Origin: Cercophora sp. LCS_1
Taxonomy: Eukaryota > Ascomycota > Sordariomycetes > Sordariales > Lasiosphaeriaceae
NCBI GenBank assembly: GCA_036250225.1
Contig: JAPZLL010000007.1
Span: 1,240,001 to 1,304,000, forward strand
Length of the DNA: 64,000 nucleotides
Direction: 5' to 3'
Both the position numbers and the translations under genes were made by a program. This document shows positions 59,076 through 64,000 of the stretch, in pieces (within the stretch, counting starts at the first letter, position 1; each line of letters begins with the position of its first letter). The notes below the pieces were generated by a model, which did not search any database, was not told where the DNA came from, and was given only the letters and a program-made list of their open reading frames with translations.

Positions 59076-60683
59076 ATGGCCAACCAAACCCCCGCCGTTG
59101 TCATGGACAAGTACGTAGAGCAACGCCATTCCCCGTCCCACCCCCGAGGAGGCGCCATGCTCGCATCAGGGGTTCTTACTGACGATATGCGCATAGCGGC
59201 ACGGGGTTCTCCAAGCTAGGTTCGCAACGTCCCGGTCCTGTATGACGCCCGGCGTCTAATTTGGAGGTGTTTGAACAGGTTTTGCGGGCAACGACTCCCC
59301 CTCATTCGTGTTCCCGACCGCGATTGCAACCAAGGGCCCGGCTGCCGGCGGTGGCTCCGGCTCCGGCCGTCCCGCCGTCGCGAATAAACCATCTTTCCTC
59401 ACCGGAGGCGCCGGCCCAGCGGGCCATCTGTCGGCGAAACGCGGGACCGAGGACCTCGACTTCTTCATCGGCGACGAGGCGATATCGGCTTCCAACGGAC
59501 CCGGTGAGCTGGGCTAGCTGTTGGCGGGATAACGGGCTGACGAGGTTAGGTTACGGACTGCACTATCCGATCAGGCACGGTCAGATTGAAAATTGGGTGG
59601 GTGAACACACGGGTTATCGGCAGAGCAGTCGCTGACTAGGGGCTAGGATCATATGGAAAGGTTCTGGTCCAACTCCATCTTCAAGTACTTGAGGGTCGAG
59701 CCCGAGGACCACTATTTTCTGCTTACCGAACCACCATTGAACCCGCCAGAGAACCGAGAAAACACGGCCGAGATCTTCTTCGAGTCGTTCAACTGCGCTG
59801 GTCTGTACATCGCCGTTCAGGCTGTTCTCGCTCTGGCTGCCTCGTGGACCTCGTCCAAGGTCCAAGACAGATCCCTGACCGGTACTGTTATTGACTCTGG
59901 TGATGGTGTCACGCACGTCATCCCTGTGGCCGAGGGCTACGTTATCGGATCCTCGATCAAGTCGATTCCCATTGCTGGCCGAGACATCACCTACTTTGTC
60001 CAGTCCCTTCTCCGAGACCGCGGCGAGCCGGACTCGTCGCTGAAGACGGCGCAGGAGATCAAGGAGGAGTACTGCTACGTGTGCCCCGACATTGTCAAGG
60101 AGTTTGCTCGTTTCGACCGCGACCGCAGCCGCTTCCAGAAGCACGTGGTGTCGCACCCCGGCGGGCGTCAGGTCACGGTTGACGTTGGTTACGAGCGTTT
60201 CCTTGCGCCCGAAATCTTCTTCAACCCCGAGATCTACTCGTCCGACTTTTTGACTCCCCTCCCGGTTGTTGTCGACGGCGTCATTCAGTCGTCGCCCATC
60301 GATGTCCGCCGAGGCCTGTACAAGAACATTGTTCTCTCTGGAGGAAGCACACTGTACAAGGACTTTGGCAGAAGGTTACAGCGCGATATCAAGCATCTTG
60401 TGGATGCGAGAATTCGTGCCAGCGAGGTTCGCAGCGGCGGTGCCAAGAGCGGAGGGTTGGAGGTGCAGGTCATCACGCACAAGAGGCAACGACATGGCCC
60501 GTGGTTTGGAGGTAGCTTGCTTGGTCAGACGCCCGAGTTCCGGTCATACTGCCACACCAAGGCAGAGGTATGTTTCCAACGGTCCACGCCGCCATTTGGC
60601 CTGCTGACAGTGTCCAGTACCAAGAGTATGGGCCAGGTATTGTACGGAGATTTGCGTTGCTGGGAGGACCTGGCGGGTCTTGA
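59076..60683 (+). CDS. arp3: actin-related protein 3 (Arp2/3 complex)
   Basis: ATP-binding subunit of the Arp2/3 complex that nucleates branched actin for endocytic patches. Exons: 59076-59110, 59197-59219, 59279-59503, 59550-59596, 59647-60567 and 60618-60683; 438 residues with all phases consistent. The second exon is only 23 nt. Actin-fold motifs: VVMDNGTGFSKLGFAGN (phosphate 1), GTVIDSGDGVTHVIPVAEGY (phosphate 2), KNIVLSGGSTLYKDFGRRL (adenosine site). Arp3-specific features include the Gly/Pro-rich loop after PTAIATKG, the KRGTEDLDFFIGDEA segment and the ending YQEYGPGIVRRFALLGGPGG plus S. Length and ends match other fungal Arp3 proteins. Confidence 0.97.
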
Positions 60684-61736
60684 TAAGTTTGTAGAAAGCG
60701 AGCGAGATGTTTGTCATGGAAGCAGTGTTTCTAGCGGCTGGCGCCAAAAAGAACGAATGAGCAACGACATTATGCGACATGGGTTTGTGTGAATTATCGG
60801 CCAAACGGAACTTCAAGTTCATCGAGTAGTTATGCGGCGTAACCTTGAAGATATGTCAGCTGCCCGAACACCGAAAGCTGACAGGGTTGACAGCCCCTAA
60901 GGAAGCCAGCTCCACCCAATCCTGCGCAACCCCGCGTTTTGTTGTGACAAGGACGACGGGAAGCATCCAGATCGCTTCTCCAGGCGGCTAACGTCCAGCT
61001 TGATGCACTGGCTGCGGGCCTAGACCGGACACCTCACCCCTCCGCTCCAGCGGAAGTAGCCCTGTCCAGTCTCGGGTAAACGGGCTGAAGACGGGGGGAT
61101 GAGAAAAGCTGGGTGGTTAGCTTTGTGAACCGACTGAACGACAGCTTAATGTTCACTGAATCTCCAAGACAAAACGCGTGATCGCCATCTCATATCTCCA
61201 GGTAGTTGGTAATCTTTCAAACTCCTAAAGAGGTTCACGTGGATTTAAAGACGTTGGCATCATAACTCACTAAAGCCATGGCTTGACATGCGGTCGAACT
61301 CCTGGGGTTTTAGTGGGGCCGTACCATTCCGTAGCGCTGATTTGATAACCCGCTGTCCGACATCAGACCACCAACCGCGAGCCGCGCCCTGCCAAAACAT
61401 GCGGCCTGGCCCGTTGGGACAATCCAATGCTACCTTGTCAAGCCGTTTGTCCGTGAGATGGGGATCGTATCTTTGCCACTAGGTCTCGTGTAGTTGCCCC
61501 TTTTGGCCGGTCTCATGTCGCTGTTTGGGGGACGTTCGAGGGGAGTGGGGTGAGGGGTTAGGTGAGGAGGGGGAAGAATATGGAGAGATCAAGAGATATA
61601 AAGGGGAAGAGGGTGGGTGTGTATCATTATCAAAGGCATTCGACAATTCATCAAAAGACATTCAGAAAATACACCCAGACCACTCAAGAACATAACTCAT
61701 ACCGTTTGAGAACACGACACCAGACAACCAGCCAAA
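60684..61736. promoter_or_regulatory. arp3 3' flank and alcohol dehydrogenase promoter
   Basis: No gene. The right half is the promoter of the alcohol dehydrogenase: G-rich blocks near 61536-61575, including GTGGGG at 61545-61550 that fits the CreA/Mig1 consensus SYGGRG and several AGGGG-type elements, then a TATA box. Confidence 0.5.
61597..61602 (+). promoter_or_regulatory. TATA box of the alcohol dehydrogenase gene
   Basis: TATAAA, 140 bp before the start codon, in a purine-rich stretch followed by a C/A-rich leader. This arrangement is typical of strongly regulated fungal metabolic genes. Confidence 0.6.
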
Positions 61737-62961
61737 ATGACGACTCCCTCTTTTGAAATCCCAACGGAGCAATGGGCCCAAGTCGTCGAGACCACAGGTT
61801 CTCATACCTACAAGAAGATTCCCGTCCGGCAGCCTGGTCCTGTATGTACCCTTTTCCTTCTGTGCTACCCCTTCCCTCCCCCCCCCCTTTTCCCGAGCCA
61901 TTTCCCTGATGTTTCCCCCCCCCTTTATGCACTCTTCCACCTCTTCTTCCCCGTTATACCTACCTCCCCTTCCCTCCCCCACAAGCTAACATCGAACCCA
62001 GGGCGAACTCCTAATCCACATCCTCTACTCCGGCGTCTGCCACACAGACCTCCACGCCATGAACGGCGACTGGCCCCTCCCGCGCTCCCTCCCGCTAGTA
62101 GGCGGCCACGAAGGCGCAGGCGTAGTAGTCGCCCACGGCCCCAACGTCACCTCCCCGCCCCTCGGCAGCCACGTCGGTCTAAAGTGGCTCAACGCATCCT
62201 GCCTCTCCTGCACGTTTTGCCAATCGTCCGACGAACCCCTCTGTGCCCATGCCAAGCTATCAGGCTACACAGTCGACGGTTCGTTCCAGCAATACGCCGT
62301 CGCCAATGCGGCGCATGTAGCGCTTATCCCTGATAATTGCGACCTGGAAGCGGTAGCGCCGGTGTTGTGCGCTGGCATTACGGTGTATAAGGGACTCAAG
62401 GAGTCGGGGGCGAAACCGGGACAGTGGGTTGCTATTGTGGGCGCGGGGGGCGGGCTGGGGAGTATGGCGGTGCAGTATGCGCGGGCAATGGGGCTGGAGG
62501 TTGTTGCGATTGATGGTGGGGAGGAGAAGAGGGTGAGTTGTGAGAAGTTGGGGGCGAGTAAGTTTGTGGATTTTGGGACGAGCGAGGATTTGGTGGCTGA
62601 GGTGAGGAAGGCCACGCCGGATGGGAATGGGCCGCATGCTGTTTTGTTGCTTGCGGTGCAGGAACGGCCGTTTCAGCAGGCGACCGAGTATGTGAGGAGC
62701 AGGGGGAGTGTGGTTTGTATTGGGTTGCCGGCGGGGGCGTATCTCAAGGCGCCTGTGTTTGATACCGTGGTGAGGATGATTACCATCAAGGGGAGCTATG
62801 TTGGAAATCGCCAGGATACCCGGGAGGCGCTGGATTTCTTTGCGAGGGGGCTAGTCAAGGTTCCCATCAAGACGGTCGGGCTGAGCCAGCTGGGCGAGGC
62901 CTACCAGATGATGCAGGAGGGCAAGGTTGTTGGGAGGTATGTTGTTGATACCAGCAGGTAA
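61737..62961 (+). CDS. zinc-dependent alcohol dehydrogenase (Adh1-type)
   Basis: Cytosolic NAD-dependent oxidoreductase interconverting ethanol and acetaldehyde. Two exons, 61737-61841 and 62002-62961; 354 residues. The 160-nt intron is pyrimidine-rich with C tracts. Catalytic-zinc ligands appear in SGVCHTDLHAMNGDWP and GGHEGAG. The structural zinc site has four cysteines spaced CLSCTFCQSSDEPLC together with the preceding ASC. The nucleotide fold shows VGAGGGLGSMAVQYARAMG followed by VVAIDGG, where the Asp suits NAD rather than NADP. The C-terminal VRMITIKGSYVGNRQDTREA is typical of yeast Adh1 relatives. An acetyl-CoA synthetase elsewhere in the window would act downstream of its product. Fungi have several paralogues, so I give no exact gene number. 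Confidence 0.93.
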
Positions 62962-63206
62962 TAGGTCTTGGGTTATCATTGTTGTGGTGGCTATGAGGGA
63001 CACACAAAGCCCACAAGGGACACAAGGAACATAAAAAAACAATACCGCTGTTGGAAACCTCGTGAGATTCTTCTCTACCTAGTCTAGCTCATGGCCAGTT
63101 GGCCGAAGACCATTTCCTCCCAGATGCAATGCATCTTGTATAAGCAGATCGCACAAGTCCAGGGTATCAATGTCATAAGTCGTGAAAGATCATACGCGCC
63201 GCGGGC
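62962..63206. other. short convergent intergenic region
   Basis: Lies between the stop codons of the alcohol dehydrogenase and the gamma-glutamyltransferase, and holds only their 3' ends. Confidence 0.6.
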
Positions 63207-64000
63207 TTAGACGCTCGAGCCTCCACTATTGACCTGGCGCGTCTCGCCTACAGCATCAAACGTTCCATTGGCATGAATCATGATGGCCTGCACAGCGCTC
63301 TGGCCGGGTGCCTGCCAAGTTGAGTTGTGCCCCTTGGCCAGGAGACTGTCAAAGATGCTCTGGTCACTGCCATTCTCGACCAAGGTCACGGCGGGCATGA
63401 GTTGGTCATGCAGACGGGGCGCAGCGACAGCATCGTGCATGGCGAAACCCTCCTCGAGAACATGGAACGCCGTCTGCGCTGTTGCCGAGATGATACGTGA
63501 ACCGCCAGCAGCACCGGTGGTGAACCAAACAGATCTGTTGCCCGTGAACTCGACGATGATCGGCGAGATGGAGGATAGAGGACGCTTGCCGGGGGCAATA
63601 AAGTTGGCAGGCGAGGGCTCGAAGCCGAAAGAGTTGGGCTTGCCAGGCTGGGAAAAGTCATCCATCTCGTTGTTGCTGTAGAAAGTTAGCTAGGCCCACA
63701 AAATCACAACTAGAGCTAAACTCACAGGATAACGCCACTGTAAGGATCCATGACCTTGGAACCAAAGAGAAGGTTGACGGTGGTGGTCGACGAGACTGTC
63801 AGGCCCGACTTGTCCGATGTCACAACGTGCGAAGTCCCCGGGCTGTCAACCGTGTAGATGAGTTTGGGATCGTAAGCGCTGATGGGCTGTGTCTGATTGT
63901 CAAAGATCATGCCGCGGATAGCCTGGGCCTTTTCCTCGCTCAGCATCTGGGCCTGAAGCTCCTCAATACCGGCGACAAAATCGGGATCGCCAAGGTCTGC
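63207..64000 (-). CDS. gamma-glutamyltransferase, C-terminal part (cut by window edge)
   Basis: Splits the gamma-glutamyl bond of glutathione; secreted or membrane-bound in fungi. Only the last 248 or so codons are visible: 64000-63726 and 63675-63207 joined in phase (VIL to NNEMDDFS). The N-terminal large subunit and start lie beyond position 64000. The nucleophile Thr of the small subunit is in DSPGTSHVVTSDKSG, followed by the conserved STTTVNLLFGSKVMDP, NNEMDDFSQPG and the oxyanion-hole GAAGGSRII. Several NxS/T sites fit secretion. The visible part is intact, with the usual ending after the FDAVGETRQ segment. Confidence 0.92.

Noticed and set aside
1..64000. CRISPR arrays, IS elements, prophage, biosynthetic cluster
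   Set aside because: None seen; the genes are scattered eukaryotic housekeeping genes, and no polyketide, peptide-synthetase or terpene enzymes occur.

Overview
The window is nuclear DNA of a filamentous ascomycete (Pezizomycotina), most likely a Sordariomycete. Evidence: many short spliceosomal introns (mostly 50-160 nt) with GTRNGT-type donors and CTRAC-like branch sites; fungal versions of Ssn6/Cyc8, Tig1/Sif2, Cro1/She4, Eme1, Tfb4 and a membrane ADAM protease; a tRNA gene with a short intron; and no operons, IS elements or CRISPR. I can support 14 protein genes (the last one cut by the window edge), one large in-frame ORF of uncertain status and one tRNA. Exon boundaries were worked out by eye from splice signals, reading-frame phase and remembered family conservation; none has been tested against transcripts.

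Layout: 1-3.3 kb, no recognisable gene. 3.3-5.6 kb, a Sif2/TBL1/Tig1-type WD40 repressor subunit, followed in the same frame by a 418-codon ORF to 6.8 kb interrupted by a single TAG. 6.8-16.0 kb, a long gene desert holding a precise 95-bp tandem repeat at 7.39-7.77 kb. 16.0-19.1 kb, Ssn6/Cyc8 co-repressor. 19.8-21.4 kb, ribosomal protein uL3. 21.9-22.8 kb and 24.8-25.5 kb, two small proteins I cannot assign. 27.5-29.9 kb (minus), ADAM metalloprotease. 32.6-35.0 kb (minus), acetyl-CoA synthetase. 38.9-44.3 kb (minus), a 1718-residue kinesin. 48.7-50.9 kb, Eme1. 51.2-53.4 kb (minus), Cro1/UNC-45 myosin chaperone. 54.1-55.3 kb, Tfb4. 55.7-55.8 kb (minus), tRNA-Lys(CUU). 56.3-58.1 kb (minus), taspase-like threonine peptidase. 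59.1-60.7 kb, Arp3. 61.7-63.0 kb, zinc alcohol dehydrogenase. 63.2 kb to the edge (minus), gamma-glutamyltransferase, C-terminal part.

The genes are mostly housekeeping and do not form a cluster. Loose functional pairs are Sif2 with Ssn6 (transcriptional repression), alcohol dehydrogenase with acetyl-CoA synthetase (two-carbon metabolism), Arp3 with Cro1 and the kinesin (cytoskeleton), and Eme1 with Tfb4 (DNA repair). Nearly half of the window lies between genes. The most intriguing signal is at the 3' end of sif2: two in-frame TAG stops are each preceded by T, so each could also act as a 3' splice site in exactly the right phase, and the open frame behind them has no ATG for 181 codons. I found no convincing new multi-gene system.
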